Notes under the pieces: model-generated
Told to the model about the DNA's origin: nothing
Databases searched by the model: none
Seen by the model: the letters and a program-made list of their open reading frames with translations, nothing else
From: a virus
DNA length: 64,000 nt
IMG/VR virus record: IMGVR_UViG_3300007735_000794
Span: 1-64,000 of that record
Strand: one strand, 5' to 3'
Program-made: the position numbers and the translations under genes
Shown here: in pieces, positions 15,266-22,047 of the stretch
Layout of the letters: every line of letters begins with the position of its first letter
Position numbering within the stretch: position 1 is the stretch's first letter

Positions 15266-15475
15266 GTGAAGTTCCAAATCGGCGACCTCCTGATACGAAG
15301 GCAACGCCCGGACGGTCCATTAATGAAAGATATTGTCGTAGAAATCGACAATGTTTATCGTGATGTTCGATTGTTGCATAACCGTCACAGCTACACTTGC
15401 GTTGAAGATTATAGTCACGAGTACCTTGTAGAAACTGTCATTGAAATCATTCACATAGACGAGTTTCATAAATGA
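15266..15475 (+). CDS. small SH3-like-type protein, 69 aa
   Basis: GTG at 15266, one base after the previous stop, gives (M)KFQIGDLLIRRQRPDGPLMK. It continues DIVVEIDNVYRDVRLL and ends VIEIIHIDEFHK, the subfamily ending shared with 12915 and 15472. It overlaps the next start by 4 bases. Confidence 0.65.
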   Translation: MKFQIGDLLIRRQRPDGPLMKDIVVEIDNVYRDVRLLHNRHSYTCVEDYSHEYLVETVIEIIHIDEFHK

Positions 15476-15711
15476 AATTGAAATCAGTATCTATCAACAG
15501 ATATGACTTGCTGATTCGACGCCCTTCATATTCAAAGAACACGCTCTTTGACGTCGTCATGACAATTCACGAACATGACATTATAACTGTAATGTCCATG
15601 CAGAACGGCAGTTCGTGGTACAATTCGTATACAGTGGAATATATTGTTTCGACAATTGTTGAAATCGTTCACGCAGATTCTTCAATGTGTAAAGCGCAAA
15701 GGGAGGAATGA
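15472..15711 (+). CDS. small SH3-like-type protein, 79 aa
   Basis: A close relative of its left neighbour: ISRYDLLIRRP-type turn (SINRYDLLIRRPSYSKNTLF), DVVMTIHEHDIITVMSMQNG, and VEYIVSTIVEIVHADSS aligned with VEDYSHEYLVETVIEIIHID. This is a tandem duplication visible at protein level. Confidence 0.65.
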   Translation: MKLKSVSINRYDLLIRRPSYSKNTLFDVVMTIHEHDIITVMSMQNGSSWYNSYTVEYIVSTIVEIVHADSSMCKAQREE

Positions 15712-15947
15712 TGTCGCAGTTCAATAACATCGAGCATGTCAATGCACTTCGTGAAAGTGCGAGAAGTGCTGCTGAAGCTCGGAAAGCAGCATGGTCGCAG
15801 ATGGAATCAACTCATGGCGATGACAATGTCGCTTTTGCCGTAGCATACAAGAAGTATTGTGAAGCACGAGAAAAGTGTGAGCAAATCGCTGAGAAATGGC
15901 ACAATGCAATGATTGAGCACAGCGAATCGCGTCTTCGCAATATCTGA
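15711..15947 (+). CDS. small helical protein, 78 aa
   Basis: Of two adjacent ATGs the second (15711) has the better spacing from GGGAGG (15701-15706). The product is almost entirely helical and rich in Ala, Glu and Arg (ALRESARSAAEARKAAWSQM, then YCEAREKCEQIAEKWHNAMI), probably a short coiled coil. Unknown. Confidence 0.6.
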   Translation: MSQFNNIEHVNALRESARSAAEARKAAWSQMESTHGDDNVAFAVAYKKYCEAREKCEQIAEKWHNAMIEHSESRLRNI

Positions 15948-15994
15948 GCAGAACAATCGAATGATCACAATTCACAGTGCTGAATGACAGCGTA

Positions 15995-16023
15995 ACGTGC
16001 GCGAACTTCGCGCTGTGTATAAT
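15995..16023 (+). promoter_or_regulatory. early-type promoter ACGTGCG-N16-TATAAT
   Basis: ACGTGCG 15995-16001, spacer 16, TATAAT 16018-16023; one base shorter than the usual spacing. It precedes the 16080 and 16264 genes. Confidence 0.6.
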
Positions 16024-16079
16024 AAAGATGCGTGGAAAATCACGCAACACCAAAGCCTCAACGTGGCGGACAAGTCTCA

Positions 16080-16256
16080 ATGATCGTCGTCACTTACCGA
16101 AATCGGAAAGAACGTGTAAAGACGATTCGTCGTTGCGACAACATGTCTTCACAAACATGGCTTTGGTGTCATCTCGAACTCGAGAGTGGTGAAGAAGTCG
16201 TGGGCTTTTTCAACGTTGATGAAATCGTGCAGCACAACAATGAAATCAATCGCTGA
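16080..16256 (+). CDS. hypothetical protein, 58 aa
   Basis: ATG at 16080. MIVVTYRNRKERVKTIRRCD, then TWLWCHLELESGEEVVGFFN and VDEIVQHN: short strands and a final helix. The following gene starts 7 bases after its stop behind GAGG. Unknown. Confidence 0.5.
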   Translation: MIVVTYRNRKERVKTIRRCDNMSSQTWLWCHLELESGEEVVGFFNVDEIVQHNNEINR

Positions 16257-16263
16257 GGTTCAT

Positions 16264-16884
16264 ATGTCCACGATCTCCGGAACGACTCATGACATCATCT
16301 ACACCTGCTACTCACAGGATGAAGTGGTGATTCGTCAGCAGCTGAAGCATCTGCTGGTCATTCGAGCAGCGAAGCATCATCACTTGCAGCTCTTCAAACT
16401 CCCAGGGACCAAAGAAGAAATCACCGCCCTGGGATTCAGCAGTTACAATCAACCCGATACCTGGGTCATGGTGGCCGACAAGGGTCTACGCAGCTACACG
16501 ACCTCCGTCGATCACATCTGCCACGCAGCCGCTGACTGGATGGCAGGTTGGCTCTTCTGCGAGTCGATGCACATCACGCAGGCAAAGGAACTTCGGCAGA
16601 AAGAAATGACTGCAAAACTTGCGGCAGCAACCGCAAAAGCATCGAAGATCGTTCGTGCAAAGTTGCTAGACAAGACACCCTACATGCTGATTCAGCGTGT
16701 TCATCAAACGAGCCCAACCACCACCCACGTCTCCACCTTCGTCACCAACGACACATATTACATCGAAGAACACGCAGTGAAGACGTACGGCTACAAGCTT
16801 CTAGCTTGCGCGAAGACCGAAGAGCAGCTCAACGAGCTTCTCGAATTCACTCGTGAGCCACAACAAATCATCGCTGTCACCTAG
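16264..16884 (+). CDS. hypothetical protein, 206 aa, G/C-richer
   Basis: Clear ribosome site GAGGTTCAT before the ATG at 16264. Base composition is visibly richer in G and C than the flanking genes. The segment around residues 100-150 is an Ala/Lys-rich helix (MTAKLAAATAKASKIVRAKL). Both ends look alpha/beta (HDIIYTCYSQDEVVIRQQLK; YGYKLLACAKTEEQLNELL). No family recognised; the composition hints at separate acquisition. Confidence 0.65.
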   Translation: MSTISGTTHDIIYTCYSQDEVVIRQQLKHLLVIRAAKHHHLQLFKLPGTKEEITALGFSSYNQPDTWVMVADKGLRSYTTSVDHICHAAADWMAGWLFCESMHITQAKELRQKEMTAKLAAATAKASKIVRAKLLDKTPYMLIQRVHQTSPTTTHVSTFVTNDTYYIEEHAVKTYGYKLLACAKTEEQLNELLEFTREPQQIIAVT

Positions 16885-16952
16885 GGAATATTACGCTAAT
16901 GAATGGTCTGAGCATTCTCTTCTAATGAATCTTGTCGAAATTGTCAAACTCA

Positions 16953-17066
16953 ATGCATGAAACGTTCAATGTGATGCTCAATGTGATGTATGACTCGCAG
17001 CTTGTGGAAGACTTTACAAACGAAATGACAATGAAATGTCAAAAGTGTTCATATGATGACATGTGA
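16953..17066 (+). CDS. possible 37-aa Cys-pair peptide
   Basis: A short frame within a 287-base gap (16885-17171) opens MHETFNVMLNVMYDSQL and ends KCQKCSYDDM. The CxxC and the acid/Met composition are protein-like, but there is no ribosome site. The rest of the gap shows a G-run segment (GGGGCGGGGGACCCC, 17113-17127) and no other convincing gene. Confidence 0.3.
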   Translation: MHETFNVMLNVMYDSQLVEDFTNEMTMKCQKCSYDDM

Positions 17067-17171
17067 CAGACTGTTTCTGCGGCTCATGCAGAGGACGCAG
17101 GTAAAATCTGGTGGGGCGGGGGACCCCGAAGTCGTCCGACGCGTCAACTTTCAACTGCCTCGACTTGTCAA

Positions 17172-17414
17172 ATGACCAATTCCGAATTACACAATGTCAA
17201 AGCGACAGACGTCATTGTTCTTACGGGTTCACATGCACGCAGATATTTCTATCTTGTATTAAATGTAACTTCAGATAACAAAACTATCACTGTCATGTCG
17301 TCAGTCAATGAGTATGCAGAACAGCAAGTCGGCCCGATCGACGCATTTCTTTCCACAACGTGTCACATAGAAATCCTTCAGACACATGACGAGTCACATC
17401 ACAATGACGAATGA
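17172..17414 (+). CDS. small SH3-like-type protein, 80 aa
   Basis: VKATDVIVLTGSHARRYFYL at residues 8-27, then VLNVTSDNKTITVMSSVNEY. The ATDVIVL turn replaces VGDL. The tail is His-rich (HDESHHNDE). It overlaps the next gene by 11 bases. Confidence 0.6.
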   Translation: MTNSELHNVKATDVIVLTGSHARRYFYLVLNVTSDNKTITVMSSVNEYAEQQVGPIDAFLSTTCHIEILQTHDESHHNDE

Positions 17415-17655
17415 TACATCATTGAATAATTTGAATATACACAATATTCAACAAGGCGATCTTATTCAGATCGACGCTGCATTCGATTTCAGGCCCATTA
17501 TGCTCGTCACAGGAATCTGCACTGTGGCAATCAGACGCGTCGATCACATTGCAGTCGATTTTCAATTCGTATGGGACGGTGTGCAGCATGAAGACACATG
17601 GCAAATGAAGACAATCAATGAACGATGGGACGGATTCGTGTCAAGGCCACAATGA
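17404..17655 (+). CDS. small SH3-like-type protein, 83 aa
   Basis: The start at 17404 (MTNDTSLNNLN) overlaps the preceding 3' end. IQQGDLIQIDAAFDFRPIML at residues 15-34 is a textbook QGDLIQI turn; then HIAVDFQFVWDGVQHEDTWQ. Between its stop and the next gene (17656-17740) there is only a 12-codon frame at 17652. Confidence 0.6.
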   Translation: MTNDTSLNNLNIHNIQQGDLIQIDAAFDFRPIMLVTGICTVAIRRVDHIAVDFQFVWDGVQHEDTWQMKTINERWDGFVSRPQ

Positions 17656-17740
17656 CGTCTGCGCAACCGACAATCGATACAAACGTCTGAGCTCTGCGAG
17701 CGCAATCGCATTCACATGTTACCATTCAAATGGGCGAATA

Positions 17741-18001
17741 ATGAACGATCAATTTGAGCCGGGCGACTTGTTGATTATGCGTTATGATGATACACCCACG
17801 AGCAGCATACAGTATCCCGGTGTGATCTTGAGTACAGGCGAGCAGTGTGGTCTCCGTAGCTCTAGATGGGTAACTTTTTTCTATCATCTGCCCGACGGAG
17901 TCGTGAGTGCGTGTGACAGCAAAAAAATTGTCACACATACCCAGACTTGGGTCTACGAGTACATGATTTCGCATCATAAAGCAGCATTTGACTCGCAGTA
18001 G
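17741..18001 (+). CDS. small SH3-like-type protein, 86 aa
   Basis: ATG at 17741. FEPGDLLIMRYDDTPTSSIQ, YPGVILSTGEQCG, then WVTFFYHLPDGVV. The reading frame ends FDSQ-stop; an in-frame relative of the following codons (DSEQRAKY) begins the gene at 18209, so this stop may have arisen in a duplicated segment. Confidence 0.6.
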   Translation: MNDQFEPGDLLIMRYDDTPTSSIQYPGVILSTGEQCGLRSSRWVTFFYHLPDGVVSACDSKKIVTHTQTWVYEYMISHHKAAFDSQ

Positions 18002-18241
18002 CGCAAAAAGTATATGATCTCAGCTCAAAGCTCACTTTCATCACATTTTTGAACATTTTTTAAACAGAAGTGAGCTTTGTGGGCAGAAGATAAAAAATAT
18101 TTGACTCCCAGCAGCGCGCAGAGTTAATCATTTTTGATGAAGTTAACTTTCGTCACACTTTTTGAACTTTTTGAAACGGTTTTGAGGTTTGATGTGAAAG
18201 CGTTAAAAATGATTGACTCAGAGCAGCGCGCAAAGTATATA
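17988..18241 (+). repeat. three imperfect tandem repeats, period about 112 bp
   Basis: Copies begin TTGACTC at 17988, 18101 and 18213. All carry a (G/A)CAGCGCGCA-like core and, after exactly 17 bases from TTGACT, TATATG, TTAATC and TATATA, so each could also be a sigma70-type promoter. The distal part (ACTTTCRTCACA, TTTTTGAAC) repeats in copies 1 and 2. Copy 1 contains a 12-bp perfect inverted repeat, CAAAGCTCACTT (18026-18037) with AAGTGAGCTTTG (18068-18079). Copy 3 lies inside the next gene. Confidence 0.65.
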
Positions 18242-18433
18242 AGTCCTCACACAATTGAACCTGGGCAGCTGTGGAAGATGATATATGATGTAGAGATTTA
18301 CTATCACATTCTCACAGTTGACGAACGAATTGTTACAATTGTCAGATGGTGCTCGCAGAGAATGACTGTCGAGTGGCGCTATCGTTATGACGTTGATCAA
18401 ATGCGCGGGACGCTCATTTCAGGGAACACATAA
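18209..18433 (+). CDS. small SH3-like-type protein, 74 aa
   Basis: ATG at 18209. Its first codons (IDSEQRAKYIS) correspond to repeat copy 3. IEPGQLWKMIYDVEIYYHIL, TVDERIVTIVRWCSQRM and VEWRYRYDVD follow. The PGQLW turn is shared with the next genes (KGQLWRI, NQMWRI, CGQIWRL), defining a GQLW subfamily of five tandem genes. Confidence 0.65.
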   Translation: MIDSEQRAKYISPHTIEPGQLWKMIYDVEIYYHILTVDERIVTIVRWCSQRMTVEWRYRYDVDQMRGTLISGNT

Positions 18434-18651
18434 TGACAAGCACAAAGATGAAAATTGAGAAGGGTCAACTGTGGCGCATCAACGCACAAACAAAAAGCGG
18501 GACAATTCTCTATCTGATTTTAGACATCGTTAACAGTAATACAGTCACAATTGCGCGATACGGATCGTATTCAATGGGACCGGGCGCATTTTGTATTGTG
18601 ACACGAAGTGTTTATGAAATTCGTGATCTTGCGACAGAGATAATCGTATGA
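18433..18651 (+). CDS. SH3-like-type protein, GQLW subfamily, 72 aa
   Basis: The start overlaps the previous stop by one base. MKIEKGQLWRINAQTKSGTI, LYLILDIVNSNTVTIARYGS. Strongly similar in outline to the flanking genes; ATGA overlap at its end. Confidence 0.65.
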   Translation: MTSTKMKIEKGQLWRINAQTKSGTILYLILDIVNSNTVTIARYGSYSMGPGAFCIVTRSVYEIRDLATEIIV

Positions 18652-18860
18652 ATTCGCAACGACGCTATCAGCAGAATCAGATGTGGCGCATTCGGTCACC
18701 GCACATCTATTACGTCATTGCACAAATCAAACACGACAGCGCAGTCATTCTACGTTTTGATTGTCAACCGTATCGCAGTAGGAAGGGTGACGGTGCTGCA
18801 GTCACGCAACACGAGCAGTTCTACAGCGTTCTTGATTCTATTTGCACAGAAGAACTATGA
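18648..18860 (+). CDS. SH3-like-type protein, GQLW subfamily, 70 aa
   Basis: RYQQNQMWRIRSPHIYYVIA, QIKHDSAVILRFDCQPYR. A small insertion (SRKGDGAAVTQHEQ) precedes the last helix SVLDSICTEEL. ATGA overlaps at both ends. Confidence 0.65.
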   Translation: MNSQRRYQQNQMWRIRSPHIYYVIAQIKHDSAVILRFDCQPYRSRKGDGAAVTQHEQFYSVLDSICTEEL

Positions 18861-19051
18861 AACCGCTCAAACCCATCGTAGCGGGTCAGTTGTTAATCAA
18901 TTCGACAGAGCACAGAATCAAATACATTGTCATCGTTGTGTGGCAACATTCAGCATGTGTCATGCGATATGATTGGCGAGGCTTTACGATTGAACACTAC
19001 AGCTTAGATTTGCTCTCGTCAATCGCATTCAATATCGAAGAAGACACATGA
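18857..19051 (+). CDS. SH3-like-type protein, GQLW subfamily, 64 aa
   Basis: ATG at 18857 overlaps the previous stop. IVAGQLLINSTEHRIKYIVI, VVWQHSACVMRYDWRGFTIE. It ends LLSSIAFNIEEDT, aligning with the last helix of its neighbours. Confidence 0.6.
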   Translation: MKPLKPIVAGQLLINSTEHRIKYIVIVVWQHSACVMRYDWRGFTIEHYSLDLLSSIAFNIEEDT

Positions 19052-19266
19052 AAATGGCTGTCGCATGCGGACAAATTTGGAGATTGAAAGTAGAATTTAG
19101 AATTTTCTACGACGCCGCGCGACTATTTCATGTTTTGTCATTGAATGACGCCTTCGCCCAGGGCAATTTTATCGCTGATGTTGGGTCTGCGCCAATGCGT
19201 TGTAATTTGCCTTGCGATCGTATTCTTGAAATATACGACCTCATTTCAGACGCTGTCAGAGAATGA
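19048..19266 (+). CDS. SH3-like-type protein, GQLW subfamily, 72 aa
   Basis: MAVACGQIWRLKVEFRIFYD, AARLFHVLSLNDAF, CDRILEIYDLISDAVRE. It keeps the order of turn, two strands and terminal helix seen in the preceding four genes. Confidence 0.6.
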   Translation: MKMAVACGQIWRLKVEFRIFYDAARLFHVLSLNDAFAQGNFIADVGSAPMRCNLPCDRILEIYDLISDAVRE

Positions 19267-19267
19267 C

Positions 19268-19561
19268 ATGTCAAATCTAGCAGAAGCACAGCAAACTGAA
19301 TTCTCGGCGGGTGATCTCTATCTGATTAAATTTTGGCCTGGGGGCGCGACATGGACAGGATTCGTGCTGACGAATGAATACGTTGATCCAACGCTCAGCG
19401 CCGGCGGCAAGCTTGTCATGTTGAACTTGTATGCCGCAGACAAAATACCGTATAATGGCTACAAAATCTATGCGAATGAATTACGCCGTTGCGAATCGAT
19501 CAAAAAATTGTGTAGCATTGATGATGATGAACATGAATATACACAGAATGAATCTGCATAA
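19268..19561 (+). CDS. small SH3-like-type protein, 97 aa
   Basis: ATG at 19268, one base after the preceding stop. FSAGDLYLIKFWPGGATWTG, FVLTNEYVDPTLSAGGKLVM. It is longer than its neighbours with an acidic C-terminal extension (SIDDDEHEYTQNESA). Confidence 0.6.
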   Translation: MSNLAEAQQTEFSAGDLYLIKFWPGGATWTGFVLTNEYVDPTLSAGGKLVMLNLYAADKIPYNGYKIYANELRRCESIKKLCSIDDDEHEYTQNESA

Positions 19562-19598
19562 CTTATGTGAAACTTTGACAACAAATCCACAGTAACAT

Positions 19599-19871
19599 AT
19601 GGCAATCATGCACGATTCAACAGAACTTCAACAGATAAAATCTGCTGACATACAATGCGGGATGATGTTGCAAATTCGTTTTGGACCGGGACCCAACAAC
19701 GGATTCAACACAATTGCATATGTCAATGCTATCAACACGAAAATGTGTGTGTTTGTATTCACATTATGGTTTACTGACAACAGCGACATCAGCATTTGGC
19801 CCAATTACACAATTCCAATCAGCTCGACTGGGAACATGCAATTCAGATACATTTGCAGCGACCCTGCGTGA
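19599..19871 (+). CDS. small SH3-like-type protein, 90 aa
   Basis: IQCGMMLQIRFGPGPNNGFN, TIAYVNAINTKMCVFVFTLW, ISIWPNYTIPISSTGN. Last member of the plus-strand barrel array before the GC-rich island; the stop is followed by the repeat-like CACTTGAC segment and a promoter. Confidence 0.6.
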   Translation: MAIMHDSTELQQIKSADIQCGMMLQIRFGPGPNNGFNTIAYVNAINTKMCVFVFTLWFTDNSDISIWPNYTIPISSTGNMQFRYICSDPA

Positions 19872-19920
19872 GAAGCGCTTGAAGCCCACTTGACGCCCGA
19901 ACTTCACACCCAACAACATC

Positions 19921-19950
19921 ACGTGCGTGAAATGCGCGGGATCATATAAT
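19921..19950 (+). promoter_or_regulatory. early-type promoter ACGTGCG-N17-TATAAT
   Basis: ACGTGCG 19921-19927, spacer 17, TATAAT 19945-19950. It serves the zinc-ribbon gene at 19996. Confidence 0.7.
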
Positions 19951-19995
19951 GTCGCCACAGCAGCACAATTCGTGTTGCGCAAGAGGATGACTTCG

Positions 19996-20232
19996 ATGAA
20001 GTGCACGAAGTGCCACGTTGAGATGCAGTTGGGTCTCGCAATGATGCCCGTCTTGGGCAATTCGAATGCAAAGCCGCAGCTTGGGCAATGCATGTGGCCC
20101 GTTGGTGCAGCACTGTCGAACAACTGCCTCAAGTGCCCGCAGTGTGGTCACACTGTCGCATGGGCAGGGGAAGCGCAAGTGATGGTGGGCGATCCTCACT
20201 TGACGGTCAACGTGGGCGTTGCACAGAACTGA
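19996..20232 (+). CDS. double zinc-ribbon protein, 78 aa
   Basis: ATG at 19996, 10 bases after AAGAGG; an in-frame ATG at 19987 is too close to that site. MKCTKCHVEMQ (CxxC at residues 3-6) and CLKCPQCGHTVAWAGEA (CxxC near residues 51-54, with a further Cys) form a two-knuckle zinc ribbon. It is encoded with G/C-rich codons. A nucleic-acid or protein adaptor role is likely. Confidence 0.6.
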   Translation: MKCTKCHVEMQLGLAMMPVLGNSNAKPQLGQCMWPVGAALSNNCLKCPQCGHTVAWAGEAQVMVGDPHLTVNVGVAQN

Positions 20233-20346
20233 AGATCTGCACGACAGCAAAGGGCGTGGGAGCTTAGAGATAAGTTGCCGCGCTTTTTGTTCACTTGAGC
20301 CTCGGGCTTCTCACACAGCACTGCACACTCTGCTCGTTGCAGAAAA

Positions 20347-20601
20347 ATGCGACTTCCTAACAACTTCTACATCAGACGCTCGCGTGTCGCAGTGAAGACT
20401 GATGTCTCAACGTTTCAAGACACGCGGACGGGAAGCTCACGCGCAATTGAACATCGCGTCGCGCACGCGACAGACTCGACTTCACAGCTCTGCGTTGCCC
20501 TGCCCACACGTCAGTTCGACGACGTCAGAGCGCTGACGCAGCAGCACGCACGTCAGAGCGCGCAGATGTTCAAATCCGTTCTGCTGTGCGCAAGCTGCTG
20601 A
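20347..20601 (+). CDS. doubtful ORF, 84 aa
   Basis: An open frame with Arg/Thr/Ala-rich composition (MRLPNNFYIRRSRVAVKTDV; VAHATDSTSQLCVALP) and no clear ribosome site. Its end overlaps the left arm of the 17-bp inverted repeat. The stretch 20233-20685 has no other gene; it may be non-coding, with this frame accidental. Confidence 0.3.
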   Translation: MRLPNNFYIRRSRVAVKTDVSTFQDTRTGSSRAIEHRVAHATDSTSQLCVALPTRQFDDVRALTQQHARQSAQMFKSVLLCASC

Positions 20602-20644
20602 AGGGTCACTTGAGACCCAACACTCACCTTGCGCACAGCAGAAC
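20578..20644. repeat. perfect 17-bp inverted repeat with inner hairpin
   Basis: GTTCTGCTGTGCGCAAG (20578-20594) and CTTGCGCACAGCAGAAC (20628-20644) are exact reverse complements around a 33-base loop. The loop holds a second stem, GGGTC (20603-20607) with GACCC (20613-20617). It directly abuts the 20645-20666 hairpin. Confidence 0.8.
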
Positions 20645-20666
20645 GGGGGAGGCTTTCGCCTCCCCC
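20645..20666 (-). terminator. GC-rich hairpin downstream of the minus-strand gene
   Basis: GGGGGAGGC (20645-20653), loop TTTC, GCCTCCCCC (20658-20666): a perfect 9-bp stem 20 bases past the stop of the minus-strand gene. There is no U-tract on either strand, so termination is likely but not certain; together with the adjacent inverted repeat it makes a strongly folded 3' region. Confidence 0.55.
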
Positions 20667-20685
20667 GCCCATTCACCCGCCGTCC

Positions 20686-21249
20686 CTAGCTACGGCGACC
20701 CTTCTTCTTCTCGACCTGCACGGGTTCCTCGGCCACGGGCGCCTCGGGCTCTTCCACCACCGTCTCGGCGTGCACCTCGACGGGTTCCTCCACGGTCTCC
20801 GCGGGCACGTCTTCCCCGGTGGCGGGCTGCACCTCGGCGACCTCGCCCGTGGCCTCCTCGGCGGTGTTGGTCACCTCCTCGGTGGCACCCTCGGGCGGCG
20901 CCGCCGCCTCCACCACCGGCTCCTCCACCTGCACGACGGGGGCGATCGGCTGACCGTTGACGAGGATGACCGGCTTGTCCGTGTTGGTGGACCCACCGTG
21001 GCTCTTCGTCTCGGGGCACGGGTAGCCGGCCTCGCGGAGCGCCTTCTTGCACGCCCCACCGATCGCCACCTTTTCCCCCTGGCCGAACTGGGCACGCGTG
21101 TCATCGTGGACCTTGAGCAGCCAACGCCCGCCCCAGTTGAAGGGGGAAGCCGTGAAGGGCTTGCCGTCGCACGTCCCGGAGGCGGACTGCTTGTTGTTCT
21201 TGGCGTCGGTCACGTCGAGGGCGGTGATCTTGATATCGAATCGGGACAT
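20686..21249 (-). CDS. GC-rich gene: small N-terminal domain plus acidic A/E/P/V tail
   Basis: 187 residues from the ATG at 21249, preceded by GGGAGAG. Codons are overwhelmingly G/C-ending, unlike the AT-rich surroundings. Residues 1-75 (FDIKITALDVTDAKNNKQSA, FNWGGRWLLKVHDD) look globular with conserved-looking Gly/Trp. Residues about 95-180 are a low-complexity Glu/Pro/Val/Ala stretch ending KKKGRRS. It has a phage-type promoter. Composition argues for recent transfer from a high-GC source; function unknown. Confidence 0.75.
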   Translation of the reverse strand: MSRFDIKITALDVTDAKNNKQSASGTCDGKPFTASPFNWGGRWLLKVHDDTRAQFGQGEKVAIGGACKKALREAGYPCPETKSHGGSTNTDKPVILVNGQPIAPVVQVEEPVVEAAAPPEGATEEVTNTAEEATGEVAEVQPATGEDVPAETVEEPVEVHAETVVEEPEAPVAEEPVQVEKKKGRRS

Positions 21250-21385
21250 GATCTCTCCCACTTGTTCGGCACTTGTTGCCGATTGTTGCTAGACACCCGG
21301 GAGGGTGGGAATAAGGGTGGCGGGGATTTGACCCGCCCGGGGAGGATTCCCCTCTTAATCCATTATTCCTCTGGATTATACCCAG

Positions 21386-21415
21386 ATTATATCTTTGAGT
21401 TTTTGGTTCACACGT
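21386..21415 (-). promoter_or_regulatory. early-type promoter on minus strand (ACGTGTG-N17-TATAAT)
   Basis: On the minus strand ACGTGTG (21415-21409), 17 bases, TATAAT (21391-21386). A second TATAAT follows at 21380-21375. The leader between here and the ATG at 21249 includes GGCGGG...CCCGCC pairing (about 21315-21333). Confidence 0.65.
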
Positions 21416-21482
21416 CGATGGAGATGGGAAGTTTTGTGCTGCGAAAATGCGCTGACGCTCGCCGCGCTTGAAGCTCACATGA

Positions 21483-21544
21483 AGCACTTGACACCCACTT
21501 CACGCTGACGCTGAGGAGAAAGCACTTGACAGACACTTCACGCT
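21483..21544. repeat. two 24-bp direct repeats
   Basis: AGCACTTGAC...CACTTCACGCT at 21483-21506 and 21521-21544, differing at two bases. A related string (CACTTGACGCCCGAACTTCAC) lies at 19888-19908, and further CACTTGA copies occur at 20203, 20292 and 20608. Confidence 0.7.
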
Positions 21545-21548
21545 CCTC

Positions 21549-21731
21549 ATGAACTTGACGTTCCACAAATGTCCGCGGCAGACACACGTCGCCTCGCTCA
21601 TTGTCGGGCTGAAGTGTGAAGTGCTGCACACGCTGCGCGTTGCGACTCCGAGCGCGGCGAGGTGCGGGCTGATGCAGCTTGACATGAAGCGCACGCTTGA
21701 GACGCTGTCGTTTGACTGTGAAGCAGTGTAG
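21549..21731 (+). CDS. doubtful ORF, 60 aa
   Basis: An open frame MNLTFHKCPRQTHVASLIVG...LKCEVLHTLRV with G/C-ending codons and a few Cys, somewhat like the zinc-ribbon gene at 19996. There is no ribosome site, and minus-strand promoters point through it from the right. Listed because nothing else explains the stretch. Confidence 0.25.
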   Translation: MNLTFHKCPRQTHVASLIVGLKCEVLHTLRVATPSAARCGLMQLDMKRTLETLSFDCEAV

Positions 21732-21923
21732 GGGCACGTTGCGCTGCTCAGCGTCTGAGATGCAGTGCTGCTCGATAGACACGTCAGACCTCCCATTGCG
21801 CAGCTGTGCTGCGTCTATGCTGCTACGCACGCTGATGTCGCAGTCGTGCGTCAAACAGCGCACAGGGCACACGAACTGAATCGTGAACCCGTGCACAGTG
21901 ACAGCTCCGCTGCTGCCAAATAG

Positions 21924-21953
21924 ATTATAACATGCAGTTTCTGTTGCGCACGC
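21924..21953 (-). promoter_or_regulatory. early-type promoter on minus strand (GCGTGCG-N17-TATAAT)
   Basis: Minus-strand GCGTGCG (21953-21947), spacer 17, TATAAT (21929-21924). It points left into 21.5-21.9 kb, where no good gene is seen. Confidence 0.6.
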
Positions 21954-22047
21954 TGCCACAACCGGTGCGCAGCGCAGAGAACAATCGAAGCGTCACGCAG
22001 ATGATGCGTGTCTGCTGCTGCAGCTGACGTAGCCGCCGCCCTGTCCC

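Noticed and set aside
17101-17160. G-run hairpin segment considered as a riboswitch or tRNA
   Set aside because: GGGGCGGGGGACCCC can pair only in short alternative ways and no conserved RNA family outline is visible.
21408-21959. 183-codon minus-strand frame in the GC-rich island
   Set aside because: Open frames are common by chance at this composition; the product is a Cys/Arg/His/Thr mixture with no domain-like pattern and no ribosome site, although a minus promoter (21924-21953) sits at its start.
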